Origin: Candidatus Zixiibacteriota bacterium
Lineage (GTDB): Bacteria; Zixibacteria; MSB-5A5; GN15; FEB-12
DNA length: 64,000 nt
Reading direction: 5' to 3'
Assembly (NCBI GenBank): GCA_017999435.1
Contig: JAGNLV010000007.1
Location: forward strand, 1 to 64,000
The notes beneath the pieces were generated by a model. That model ran no database searches. It saw only the letters and a list, made by a program, of their open reading frames with translations, and was not told where the DNA came from. Shown in pieces: positions 1 through 10,339 of the stretch; the first letter of the stretch is position 1, and each line of letters opens with the position of its first letter. A program made the translations under genes and the position numbers.

Positions 1-394
1 GATTGTACCAAGCGGTATTACCGATCCCACCATGCGTATAAACGAAGACGCGTTCCTGCCAGGACGGAACCTTCTTTTATTGCTTTGCGGCGCTGCCTAC
101 GCTTACAGTGTACAAGCGGATGGCGTGGTAATAGGTTTGCTCAATCCTGAAGATTGTCTATTCCCGGATCAGACACTCGATTTTCTTCGTAAAACCGAAG
201 ACATGATCGAGACAGCCATGAAAAAGCGAATTGCAGTGCTCGCGCCTTTAATAGAGTTCACGAAGGCAGATATTCTGTCACTGGCAACAGCGCGTGGGTT
301 ACAAGATACGTATTCCTGCCACGCCGGGGGGAATGAGCCCTGCGGGAAATGCGTGGCATGTATTGAGATTGCAAATGCAAAGGAAAGGAGCTGA
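1..394 (+). CDS. QueC-like 7-deazaguanine synthase family protein (5' end cut by window edge)
   Basis: The reading frame is open to the left edge, so only the C-terminal part of the enzyme is present. Counting from the ATG at 32, a PGRN motif at residues 10-13 matches the QueC VPGRN segment. The four cysteines at 96, 104, 107 and 110 (CHAGGNEPCGKCVAC) match the QueC zinc site. QueC-family enzymes are ATP-dependent and turn 7-carboxy-7-deazaguanine into the amide or nitrile. No other queuosine gene is visible. Instead a TIR gene starts 3 nt after the stop, so this copy is more likely a defence-associated QueC relative (as in type IV CBASS or Qat) than the housekeeping gene. The ATP-binding SGGxDS motif would lie outside the window. 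Confidence 0.85.
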   Translation, partial: IVPSGITDPTMRINEDAFLPGRNLLLLLCGAAYAYSVQADGVVIGLLNPEDCLFPDQTLDFLRKTEDMIETAMKKRIAVLAPLIEFTKADILSLATARGLQDTYSCHAGGNEPCGKCVACIEIANAKERS

Positions 395-397
395 AAG

Positions 398-904
398 ATG
401 GGTGGAGGTGGCGGAGGCGGCCGCGGACTGACTCCCAGCGAGCTTCAACAGTTGGAGCAAAAGGCCAAAGAATCTCTGAAGACGAGTGGCGACACGAGTA
501 AATGCAACGTGTTCATTAGCTTTGCGGCCGAAGATTTGACAGACGTCAATATGCTTCGAGCGCAGGCAAAAAATGAAAATTCGGATATTGAATTCAACGA
601 CTGGTCATTGAAAAAGCCCTTCGACAGCAAGGATGCTGAATATGTAAAGCGAGGCATACGTGAGCGCATTCGGCAATGCTCGGTCACTGTCGTATACATA
701 TCCGAGAAGACTGCAGACAGCAAATGGGTTAATTGGGAAATCCGTGAGACAATTGCTTTGGGCAAAGGCGTGGTGGCTATGTATAAAGGCGATAGACCTC
801 CTTCTCGTTTGCCTAAGGCTATTTCCGAGAACAAGGTGCCTGTAGTACCTTGGAACCAAAAGGCATTGGCTGTAGCGATAAAGACTCAGGCGCAGAAAAA
901 GTAG
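398..904 (+). CDS. TIR-like domain protein with N-terminal oligo-glycine
   Basis: This 168-residue protein begins MGGGGGGGRG, has a short polar helix, then a TIR-like fold from about residue 36 in the style of Thoeris ThsB and MTH538/DUF1863. VFISF at 38-42 is the first TIR strand. The SKWVNWE segment ends in Glu114, the position of the NADase glutamate in this family. A strong ribosome site (AAAGGAG) sits 7 nt before the ATG, and the gene is tightly coupled to the QueC-like gene upstream. TIR proteins of this kind hydrolyse or cyclise NAD in anti-phage defence. The seven glycines use mixed codons (GGT, GGA, GGC), which argues for selection on the peptide. It could be the substrate of the QueC-like enzyme; that is inference. 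Confidence 0.85.
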   Translation: MGGGGGGGRGLTPSELQQLEQKAKESLKTSGDTSKCNVFISFAAEDLTDVNMLRAQAKNENSDIEFNDWSLKKPFDSKDAEYVKRGIRERIRQCSVTVVYISEKTADSKWVNWEIRETIALGKGVVAMYKGDRPPSRLPKAISENKVPVVPWNQKALAVAIKTQAQKK

Positions 905-944
905 TTAGCAGCGCTTTGAAGTAAGAAGGCGAACGTCAAAAGAT

Positions 945-1283
945 ATGATCCAGGATTTGGAACAGATTGAGTATCGCCGGGGTATGCTCGAAAAAGGCAT
1001 GAAACCTGACGATCTTCCAGCAAAAATATGGTGTGGAGCCAGAATTCCTGCGGTTGTACGCACCGCGATCAATACTGAGGGCTTGCTTAATCTCGGTGGC
1101 GTTTACGGGGACAAGAAGGCCGTCGATCCAGTGGAATACGACAACCTCAAGCTGGTCCTGACCGACGACACTGTCGAGATCACGGTTTTCAACCGCGGGA
1201 TCGCTCTCTTTATGTCTGACGACGAACGAATCCGTCGAATACACCGGGTGCTGTGCAAACTCGATGGAACGGGGAAAGATTGA
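945..1283 (+). CDS. hypothetical protein of the QueC-like/TIR cluster
   Basis: This 112-residue protein matches no family I recognise. It has no signal peptide or membrane segment, and is predicted to mix a charged N-terminal helix with strands in the second half (LKLVLTDDTVEITVF). Its stop codon overlaps the start of the next gene in a TGATG, which suggests translational coupling. It lies 40 nt after the TIR gene on the same strand, so it may belong to the same operon. The ribosome site is weak: only a distant AAGAAGG is visible. Confidence 0.55.
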   Translation: MIQDLEQIEYRRGMLEKGMKPDDLPAKIWCGARIPAVVRTAINTEGLLNLGGVYGDKKAVDPVEYDNLKLVLTDDTVEITVFNRGIALFMSDDERIRRIHRVLCKLDGTGKD

Positions 1284-1928
1284 TGGCGGGCTCAAGGGCA
1301 AGCGCGGAGAAGGTAACATGGTCAGGCCGTGTCATGGCTATTCAGCCTCGCATACGGCTCATACGTTCCTTTGATGAGCGGTCCCACAACTACTTGGGGT
1401 ATGTGCTTTGCATCGACGGAACTTGCGGCGGGGAGGCCGGCGAGTTCCTGATTGCGGTCGGTGAAGCTGCACACGAAAAACACCGTTTTCAGACAGGCAT
1501 GGAACTGAGCGGTTACTCCGTGTCGGTCGAAGACCCGCGCAAGGAGACGGCGGCGATCTACAAGACGAGCGGGCTCAAGGTCGTCAGGAATGCCGAGGGT
1601 GAAACTCCTGCCGGGCCGCCCTTTTGGAGTGCCTCCGAACCTGGCAACCTACCGCAGCCGTGGGCGTCGCCGTCTGGACGCCCGGACCTACGATATCAAA
1701 TGCACGACCTGCATCTGGGGCTGCCGGATGCCGGTGGAAATGATCATCGACCAGTGGAATCCGTCAAAGAAACAGTATCGGTTCGAAACCTTCTGTTACG
1801 GCCCCAAAAGCTGCCCCTTTTACCGGCCCGGGCCTGCGCGGAAAGTTCCGGGTCGAAAGGGTATGTCCTACACTGAAGAGGATTGGATCGACGAGGACGC
1901 CACTGCCCATCGGGGCCCGGATGATTGA
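1283..1928 (+). pseudogene. conserved hypothetical Cys-rich protein, frameshifted
   Basis: Two adjoining reading frames read as one protein. The first starts at the ATG at 1283, after GGGGAAAGA, and runs to about residue 114 (ending ...ETPAGPPF). The sense then continues one base later from about 1626 (GVPPNLATYRSRG...) and ends at 1928. The junction is at CCCTTTTGGAG, 1619-1629, so a small indel in the T or G run is the simplest cause. The C-terminal part carries several cysteines (CTTCIWGC, FCYGPKSC) that could bind a metal. I do not recognise the family. It may be a true pseudogene, an assembly error or, less likely, a +1 recoding site. Confidence 0.6.
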
Positions 1929-2751
1929 GGATGAGAAAGCCCGATGGTCAAAAAAACGGCAAAGCGGAAATTGGGTAATGCCGAATGAAATGGGTAACGA
2001 ATTGGGTAACGAGTCGGCCTGCGGAAAGAGGTTGATCTTTGCGACAGGTTTGCGACACAACTTGCGACAAACTCAAAACTCGACTTGCGACACCACCCTT
2101 TGGTAGGGTAAATGAGGAAGTGGAATTGCCAGGGCTTCCGGCACGCCGGGGGACACATGCTCTTTGATAGCTCATTGAATCACAACGGTTTCTGGTTAAC
2201 AGCCGGAGAACGAGAACGGTTATGAAAAGGGTTGCACATGGGGAGCTTTTCTATCCTTGGATCGAACTGCGTTTCCGAGTGCGGCGGTCCCGATCTCACG
2301 ACCATGCGCCGTAACCTCCAATTTGATAAAAAGTTAGCGTGATCCATTGGCAGGATTTGAGGCGTTCTTTGGAAGTCTCATTCGCTGCCCCCAAGGGAAG
2401 GGCCGCTGAAATCTCGGGAATTGCCCGGATGATCTGCAATAACGTGACTTAGATAAAGGGGCAGACTCAGATAGCACTTCTATCGAGCCGGTGGCGAGCA
2501 TATCGTCGTGAGCGGGGGCCATTTTACGGACTCCCCCTCCCCCACTATTCTGCCGCACTGATTGAACAACCGGAATCTGGGAGGCAACGTGGCGCGTGAC
2601 GGGATACCGGGATTGCACTCGTTTGAAGGCAGTCATCAAGATACCTCAAAAGAGGCTCAAGTCAAGTCGCACTATCGACCGCCCGCCGCAGGTGAACAAT
2701 CATCTCTGAAATGCAGCCTTCTGCCCCGTTAGATATGTGGACAGTGATTAG
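1929..2751. other. gene-poor stretch of the accessory island
   Basis: No convincing gene is visible on either strand. The base composition is lower in GC than the core part of the window. The first 170 bases hold short phased repeats, annotated separately. The rest looks like degraded or non-coding DNA before an IS21 remnant. Confidence 0.5.
1971..2092 (+). repeat. short phased direct repeats (GGGTAA x3, TTGCGACA x4)
   Basis: TGGGTAAyG-type units have their GGGTAA at 1973, 1992 and 2004. TTGCGACA is repeated exactly at 2039, 2050, 2062 and 2085, so the spacings are 11, 12 and 23 bases, close to whole helical turns. This resembles iterons or an operator array. It may instead be the 3' remnant of a gene with a repetitive tail. 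Confidence 0.5.
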
Positions 2752-3264
2752 AACGAAGATTCCGATTCCCTGAGGCCGCTCTCGGACTCGGGCGGGGAAG
2801 AAAGGCGAGATTATCATGAAGAGAATAGTCTTAACACTGCTGGTCGCTTCATCCGCGAACGGAGCGACGTCCTCATCCTGGGTCCCCCCGGCGTCGGCAA
2901 GTCGCACCTGGTCCAGGCGATCGGCCATCAGGCGGCCCGCATGGGCTTCACCGTCCTGTACCGCTCCATCTTCGATTGCCTAGGCGAACTGATCCCGGCC
3001 GAGAACTTCGGGGAGCGTGTCACCACCATGAACCGCTACCTCAAGGCGGACCTTCTGATCATCGACGAAATGGGCATCAAGAAGCTGCCCAAACAGTCCG
3101 GGGAGTACGTCTTCGAGATCGTCATGCGACGGCACGAACTGCGGTCCACCATCATGACCTCCAATCGGCCCCTGGACAACTGGGGCAAGCTGATCGGCGA
3201 TGTTCCCACCGCGGCCGCGATCCTCGATCGCCTGTTGCACCGGGCGGAGATCGCGGCATCATGA
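2752..3264 (+). pseudogene. istB: IstB-like ATPase remnant of an IS21-family element
   Basis: The frame is open from 2752 and shows the IstB AAA+ ATPase core. Walker A (GPPGVGKS) lies at about 2881-2904 and Walker B (LLIIDEMG) at about 3052-3075, followed by sensor-like TSNRP and the DRLLHRAEI segment. IstB is the helper ATPase of IS21 transposition. The usual N-terminal 80 or so residues are missing, the C-terminal tail ends early at a TGA, and no istA transposase is nearby. A potential ATG at 2941 would leave out Walker A. I read this as a decayed insertion-sequence fragment. Confidence 0.8.
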
Positions 3265-3429
3265 TACCGATGCCAGACAGAAAACCTGGCCGGTTTTCAC
3301 CCGGCCCGCAGACCGATTCTGCCCGTTGGTGCGGACCAGCGGAAAAGCCTCATCGCGCTGCTTGAGTGCAGCGGGATCACGGCCTGAAACACGCGCGGCT
3401 GCCCGCGCTTCAGCCGGCGTCGCAGATGT

Positions 3430-3921
3430 CTAGAACGACCAGTTCACGATGGGAAAGACGGGAAACTGGCCCCCCTGCTTGATAATGTTTACCAGGCCGA
3501 TCTGCAGGCCTCTCATAGTCACGGCATAGTTGACGAACCCCAGTTGCAGACCGCTAGCGTGGCCGGCATAGTTAACCATACCCCACTGGAACCCTTCGCA
3601 GGTACCCTTGGTGATGTTGACGGCCGTACTCTGCCAGCCGCTGAGGTCGGCATCGATCAAACCCACCAGCCCGAACTGGACGCCCTTTGAGATCCCGGCA
3701 GTGCAGTGACTGACCAGCCCCCAGTCCAGACCGCTGACGTACTGGTTCTTGCCGTAAAGCAGGCTGAGCCGCAGTCCGGCGATCGCTTTCTCTTCGGGGA
3801 CAATCTGAATCGGCGAGAAGAGAGAAAGCTGGATCGGTTTTTCCTGCGCCAGCAGCGGCTGGGCGACGAGGACGAGAGCAAGACACATCACCCCAAACAG
3901 GCTGCGATTCGTCTTCGACAT
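3430..3921 (-). CDS. LA_2272-type surface repeat protein
   Basis: This 163-residue protein starts at the ATG at 3921, behind GGAGGATC, with a clear signal peptide (MSKTNRSLFGVMCLALVLVA...). The mature part is built of short repeats in which an aromatic or hydrophobic residue, GL and a small residue alternate (GVQFGLVGL, GFQWGMVNY, GLQLGFVNY, GLQIGLVNI). This is the pattern of LA_2272/LA_2273 surface repeat proteins. It ends in an aromatic residue (NWSF), typical of outer-membrane beta structures. Its molecular role is unknown. It stands alone between two mobile-element remnants. Confidence 0.7.
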   Translation of the reverse strand: MSKTNRSLFGVMCLALVLVAQPLLAQEKPIQLSLFSPIQIVPEEKAIAGLRLSLLYGKNQYVSGLDWGLVSHCTAGISKGVQFGLVGLIDADLSGWQSTAVNITKGTCEGFQWGMVNYAGHASGLQLGFVNYAVTMRGLQIGLVNIIKQGGQFPVFPIVNWSF

Positions 3922-4279
3922 TTGATCCTCCAATCTGCTGAATGCCTCGGCGACGGACAACCTTGCTGCACATATACGCAATCGGGAGGGCATAGTCAAA
4001 CGAACTTGGATCCGCAGAGAGCCCGTCTTGCGCCAATGCTGTCACGTGCGGCGAGGGGCTGCCGAGGCCCCCGGATGGGAGAAAATGCTTCACTCGCAGT
4101 CCGGTCGGCGTGCACCCGAACGACTCTCAGCGGCGCCGATTCGGAGATCGCAGGGAAGGGGGTGTCGCCCAATATGCGATCAATGTGGCGGAGGGGTTGG
4201 GATTCTGTTGGCGGTGTCCTGGTATGTCGTTGCGTGCGAAGAAGGCACGCCGAAAGTTATTATATCGGATGCGATTAGG
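3922..4279. other. intergenic, nothing recognised
   Basis: The stretch lies between the surface-repeat gene and the left end of an IS3-family element. It should contain the promoter of the surface-repeat gene. I see no gene, RNA or clear hairpin in it. Confidence 0.4.
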
Positions 4280-6297
<2,018 letters not shown>

Positions 6298-6399
6298 AGC
6301 TTGATGTCGGCCAATAATATAGCGGGGGGCAGTCCGGCAATCAAGGTTGAAGATCGCGCCGGCCGCGGATGCGCGGCGCCTCCGCCCGGCACCCGCTGC

Positions 6400-6423
6400 G
6401 GCCGCCCCGGGGCCGGGGCGGCC
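6400..6423 (-). terminator. hairpin downstream of the aspartic protease gene
   Basis: A perfect 11-bp inverted repeat (GGCCGCCCCGG / CCGGGGCGGCC) with a 2-base centre begins 14 bases past the stop of the minus-strand gene. It is very stable but has no T-tract, so it may act in 3'-end protection or as a weak terminator. Confidence 0.55.
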
Positions 6424-6436
6424 GGCAATTGGACTG

Positions 6437-8299
6437 CTACTGGTAGAGGTCGCGCAGGGTCAGACGGACCTGAATCGGCCGGCCGTCGCGCTCGACGACC
6501 AGATCGTACGCCGTGCCGGGACCGGCCTGGAACAGGCGGCGCACCGCGACGACGCCGTCGAGATTCGAGATGTCGATGCCGTTGGCGCTGCGCAGGAGAT
6601 CCCCGACCTGCAGGCCGGACGTGGCGGCTGGCGTGCCGGGGGCGACGAACGAGACGGAAATGCGCTGATCGCGATTGTAGCGGACCTGCATGCCGCTGTT
6701 GTCGCGCGGAAAAGCGCGGTCAAAGTCCACGCCCTTCTCGACAATGAGCTGCTCGCGGCTGTAGTCGAGGAAAAGGACGAAGCGCCGGAAGAGGGAATTG
6801 CCGAGGTTGCCGGCGACGGTTCCTTCGGCGAAAGCGCCGGTGACCTCAGCGGCCGGGATGTCGATGATCTCGTCGCGCACCGTGAAGCCCGCGAAAGCGA
6901 GGGAATCGAAGCGGACCGCGCGCACGGGGAAAGACCCGCCGGCGCCGTAGGCGAGATGGTCGACGCCGGGCCGGTCGAGCAGCCCGTTGGCCCGGGCGTA
7001 CGGGTAGCCGAAGGACAGCCCGCCGGCGCCCAAATCCAGATACCAATTGCCCCGCAGCACACCGTCGACAATGACTTCCGGTTCAAAGCTTTTGCGCTGG
7101 GAGATCGGGAGATCAAGCACAACTCCGGGTCCAGCGTAGGCGAAATTCCCAGGCTCGTAGAAGGACAGTCTCTCGCCCGCGTAGTCGACTCTCGTGACCA
7201 CGCGCGAGAGGAAATCGTAGCCGAGAATGCCGGCGATCTCCAGTCCGAGCGCCTCCTGGAAGAACCAGTAGAGGTCGATGACGGCGACTTTCTGTTCGTC
7301 GACCAAAACGCGGTCGTCGATACTGAGCATCGGGACGGTCGTGAAGGTGACGTCGACGAGATTGCCCGCCCCTTTGCCGGTGATGTTCCCCTGCGTCTCG
7401 AGCCCGATTTCCTCGGCGAAGCGCTTCTCGACCACTGTCATCTCCGCGCCCGAGTCGAGGATCCAGAGACGCTCTTTGCCCTTGACCGTAACCGGCACGT
7501 AGATGTGATTTTCGATGAACCGGAACGGGATATCCTCGGCCCGGTCGCCGTCGGCGAAGCGCACGTCGGAGACGTCCTCGCTCGGCGGGTTGAACATTGC
7601 CGGTTCAATCGGCACATTCGCCTCGTACTTGGTCATCACGATGTTCTGGACCATGTTCACCGGGAGCGTGACCTGGCGCTGGGAGAACGGCATCTCGACG
7701 CCCGCGACTGTGCGGAAATCGTCGTAGACGGTGATCGTCTGCCCGCTTGCGGTGAGAGCCGCCGATTTCCGCTGGCGGAAGGAGGCGGTGTCGATATAGA
7801 GCCTCGTGGTGTCGAGCGAGAGAGTGTTGGTGATGGTGACGACGTAGCAGGCGGCGCCGGCGGCAGTGTCGAGGCCGTCATAGGTCACGGCGAACACCGC
7901 GCTGCCGCGGTCGAGGTGGGCGAACTCCGCCATGAGACTGTCGGCCTTCTCCTGGCCGACCGTCAGCTCGTCCCGGTGAATCTGCACTTTGCCGTTCTGG
8001 TCGACGGTCCAGGCGACCTCGCCGTTGTTCCCCTGGGTGATGGCAAGTGGTCCCAGTTCGACCTCGAGGCGCTGCAGTTCGGGGCGACGCTGCCACTGGC
8101 GAAACGGTCCGGCGAGGCCGGAGCCGACGATCTCGATCGTCCCCTCGGCGTAGCTGGTCTCATGGCTGCGGATGTTGTCGAGGCCGCCGGAGGCAGCGAC
8201 GCTGCGCTCCAGGATGGCGTAGGGATCAGTGAGGCCGGCCTGCGCGGCGCCGGCCGCGACGACAGCCGTCAGGGCGGCGACGGCAGCAACAATTCGCAT
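6437..8299 (-). CDS. secreted retropepsin-like aspartic protease with PDZ domain
   Basis: This 620-residue protein starts at the ATG at 8299 (GGAGGTG upstream) with a signal peptide ending near GAAQA. After an N-terminal lipoprotein-like beta domain, the first retropepsin lobe has the catalytic motif LDSGAEMTVV with Asp282. A second lobe has LDLGAGGLSF around Asp422, where the usual DT/SG is changed to DLG. A PDZ domain occupies roughly residues 530-620 (SGLQVGDLLRSANG). It is probably periplasmic. Whether one intact DSG gives an active dimer is uncertain. It may share a transcript with nothing else: terminator-like hairpins lie downstream of it and of the next gene up. Confidence 0.8.
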   Translation of the reverse strand: MRIVAAVAALTAVVAAGAAQAGLTDPYAILERSVAASGGLDNIRSHETSYAEGTIEIVGSGLAGPFRQWQRRPELQRLEVELGPLAITQGNNGEVAWTVDQNGKVQIHRDELTVGQEKADSLMAEFAHLDRGSAVFAVTYDGLDTAAGAACYVVTITNTLSLDTTRLYIDTASFRQRKSAALTASGQTITVYDDFRTVAGVEMPFSQRQVTLPVNMVQNIVMTKYEANVPIEPAMFNPPSEDVSDVRFADGDRAEDIPFRFIENHIYVPVTVKGKERLWILDSGAEMTVVEKRFAEEIGLETQGNITGKGAGNLVDVTFTTVPMLSIDDRVLVDEQKVAVIDLYWFFQEALGLEIAGILGYDFLSRVVTRVDYAGERLSFYEPGNFAYAGPGVVLDLPISQRKSFEPEVIVDGVLRGNWYLDLGAGGLSFGYPYARANGLLDRPGVDHLAYGAGGSFPVRAVRFDSLAFAGFTVRDEIIDIPAAEVTGAFAEGTVAGNLGNSLFRRFVLFLDYSREQLIVEKGVDFDRAFPRDNSGMQVRYNRDQRISVSFVAPGTPAATSGLQVGDLLRSANGIDISNLDGVVAVRRLFQAGPGTAYDLVVERDGRPIQVRLTLRDLYQ

Positions 8300-8389
8300 G
8301 AAGGCACCTCCATGATGAGTCGGTCGGTTTGTGCGTCTTGACCTGTCAGTACGGGAGAGCCGACGCTTTGTTCGGCCTCGCACCCACAA

Positions 8390-8413
8390 ATCCCCGGGCC
8401 GGGGCCCGGGGAT
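8390..8413 (-). terminator. hairpin downstream of the DUF3078 gene
   Basis: An 11-bp inverted repeat (ATCCCCGGGCC / GGCCCGGGGAT) lies 22 bases past the stop of the minus-strand gene. It has no strong T-tract. It would separate the DUF3078 gene from the protease gene. Confidence 0.5.
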
Positions 8414-8435
8414 GTGAAGGGATCGGGTTCGCGAA

Positions 8436-9338
8436 CTAGATCAGCTTGAACAGGAACCCGAGTCCCAGGGTCTCCTTGATCTGGGCCTTGTCGACGATCT
8501 CCTTGTCGTAGCGCAGATCGAAGAGGAAGCTCACGGCGATAATCTTGCTGACCTGGGCGGTGACGGCGTTTTCCCAGCGGACATCGACCGCTTTCCAGTC
8601 GTCGTCGGCGCCGAGCGCGTCGTCCTCCGAATTATACAGCGCCTTGAACAGCGTGAGCTTGCCCGTGTACTGCATCTTCTCGCTGAGCGTCAGCACGGCA
8701 TCGGTCACCGATTCCAGGCCGGCGTCGGAGACGGTGCGGGAGTCGGTGGCGAGGGTGACGGTGTCGGCAATGAAGCGGGTGATGATCTGACGGTAGGCGC
8801 CGCCCAGGCGCGTGGTGATGTGGTCGTTGCTCTTCTCATAGAACCGGTGGGCCAGTCCGGCCGACTCGGTCAGCTTGAGCGGCGACAGGTAGAGCTTCTT
8901 CTTCGCATTGGAGCCGTCGTAGAACTGCGACTCGAGGCGGAAAGCGGCGTAGGGATCGACGTACTGGTTGAGGAGGAAGCGGCCGACCGTTTCCCAGTCG
9001 ATCAGGTCGGTGGATTTCTTCGGCTTGGACCAATCCTTGGTCTCCTCGTCCTGAGTGGTCGTCTGCCCGAACGAGAGCTTGACCTGCGAGCGCAGGTTGA
9101 ACCACGGGTTGAGGTTGCGCTCGGCGAAACCGGCGGCGTTGCCGACCCAGCTGAACGCGCCGGCCTCTCCCCCGGTCCAGGAGTCGGAATAGGCGGTCTG
9201 CGTGGCGGTCAGGTCGACGGCGAGCGCGCGTTTCCAGATGAAGGTCGAGTCGACGGTCGCCTCCTGCGCCGCGACTGCGCCGGCTGCGCCGAGAACCATG
9301 GCGAGCGCGGCAATCGTGATCCGGGCGGTACGGGACAT
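8436..9338 (-). CDS. DUF3078 family outer-membrane/periplasmic protein
   Basis: This 300-residue protein starts at 9338 behind GGAGG, with a signal peptide (MSRTARITIAALAMVLG...AAQ). The segment YSDSWTGGEAGAFSWVGN is the characteristic start of the Bacteroidota-type DUF3078 domain. Alternating hydrophobic strands end in GLGFLFKLI, which suggests a beta-barrel or beta-rich envelope protein. The function is unknown. The spacing to the mscS stop upstream is 14 nt, so the two are probably co-transcribed. Confidence 0.75.
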   Translation of the reverse strand: MSRTARITIAALAMVLGAAGAVAAQEATVDSTFIWKRALAVDLTATQTAYSDSWTGGEAGAFSWVGNAAGFAERNLNPWFNLRSQVKLSFGQTTTQDEETKDWSKPKKSTDLIDWETVGRFLLNQYVDPYAAFRLESQFYDGSNAKKKLYLSPLKLTESAGLAHRFYEKSNDHITTRLGGAYRQIITRFIADTVTLATDSRTVSDAGLESVTDAVLTLSEKMQYTGKLTLFKALYNSEDDALGADDDWKAVDVRWENAVTAQVSKIIAVSFLFDLRYDKEIVDKAQIKETLGLGFLFKLI

Positions 9339-9352
9339 ACGGATAACCTCCG

Positions 9353-10168
9353 TCAGCTAACACGGGTTTGATGGACGTGAATATCGCGCTGCGGGTACGG
9401 GATCGTGACCCCCTGCTCGTCGAACCGCTCCTTGACCCGCTCGTGGACATCGAACAGCACCGGCCAGTAGTGTTCGGTGCGCACCCAGGGGCGGACGACA
9501 ATATTCACCGCGCTCTCGGCCAGCTGGCCGACGGCCACGGTCGGGGGCGGGTCTTTCAGGACGCGCGGGTCGGCCGCGAGGATCTCCTCGAGTGTCCGCT
9601 TGGCAAGCCGGAGGTCGTCGCGGTAGCCGACTGTGAACACCATGTCGATCCGCCGCGTGTCGTGGGCGGAGTAGTTGATGATGTTGCCGCCGGTGACGGC
9701 GCTGTTGGGCACCGTCACTTTCTTGTTGTCGGGCGTCCGGAGAACGGTGTGGAAGATGTGGATCTCCTCGACCGTACCGGCGACGCCGGCCGTCTCGACG
9801 TAGTCGCCGCCCTTGAAGGGGCGGAAGAGGATGAGCATGACGCCGGCGGCGAAGTTCGCCAGCGAGCCCTGCAGCGCGAGGCCGACGGCCAGACCGGCCG
9901 CGCCGATCAGGGCGATGAACGAGGTCGTCTGCACCCCGAGGCTGTTCATCGCCGCGAGGATGACGAAGACGAGGAGCATCACCTTGGTGACGGTCGCGAG
10001 GAACTTGACCAGCGCGGCATCCACCTGGGCGCGGGTCGTGATGCGGCGGACCGCCGCGGTGAGGAATTTCGTGAGCAGGTAGCCGACGATCAGGATGACG
10101 AGGGCGCCGATGATTTTCGTGCCGTAAATCGCGCCCCACTCAAGCAACCGGTCATTCACTCTATCCAT
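9353..10168 (-). CDS. mscS: small-conductance mechanosensitive channel, MscS family
   Basis: This 271-residue inner-membrane protein has three transmembrane helices and the typical pore-lining helix rich in Gly and Ala (LIGAAGLAVGLALQGSLANFA). A beta-domain follows with the family motif PFKGGDYVE and VPNSAVTGGNIINYS. It opens under membrane tension to release solutes on osmotic downshift. The start at 10168 (MDRVND) is preferred because GGAAAGGTG lies 6 nt before it; the upstream ATG at 10192 has no such site. It heads a likely two-gene transcript with the DUF3078 gene. Confidence 0.9.
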   Translation of the reverse strand: MDRVNDRLLEWGAIYGTKIIGALVILIVGYLLTKFLTAAVRRITTRAQVDAALVKFLATVTKVMLLVFVILAAMNSLGVQTTSFIALIGAAGLAVGLALQGSLANFAAGVMLILFRPFKGGDYVETAGVAGTVEEIHIFHTVLRTPDNKKVTVPNSAVTGGNIINYSAHDTRRIDMVFTVGYRDDLRLAKRTLEEILAADPRVLKDPPPTVAVGQLAESAVNIVVRPWVRTEHYWPVLFDVHERVKERFDEQGVTIPYPQRDIHVHQTRVS

Positions 10169-10339
10169 AACCCGCACCTTTCCGTTTCGCATTCCGAGGC
10201 TGCCGGGAAACTACCATGCGCCGTACGGCCTCGTCAAGCGTTTCCGGCGGCCCGCCGGTCCGGCGGGAAAATGACAGGAACCGTCGCCCGCGGGCGCGGT
10301 TGTACAGACGGAGACGATCAACCGCCCGGAGGATACCGC

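Noticed and set aside
1-394. Housekeeping queC for queuosine
   Set aside because: No queD, queE or queF is adjacent and a TIR gene follows immediately; not excluded, since the left side is unseen.
398-430. Poly-Gly run as a slipped microsatellite
   Set aside because: The codons are mixed GGT, GGA and GGC, so slippage is not the simplest explanation.
6347-8341. Long open frame antisense to the aspartic protease gene
   Set aside because: High-GC shadow frame; no family motifs, and the minus strand has a signal peptide, a ribosome site and protease motifs.
9368-10339. Possible N-terminal extension of the sugar dehydrogenase gene
   Set aside because: It is antisense to mscS; the ATG at 10340 has CGGAGG upstream and starts a lipoprotein signal.
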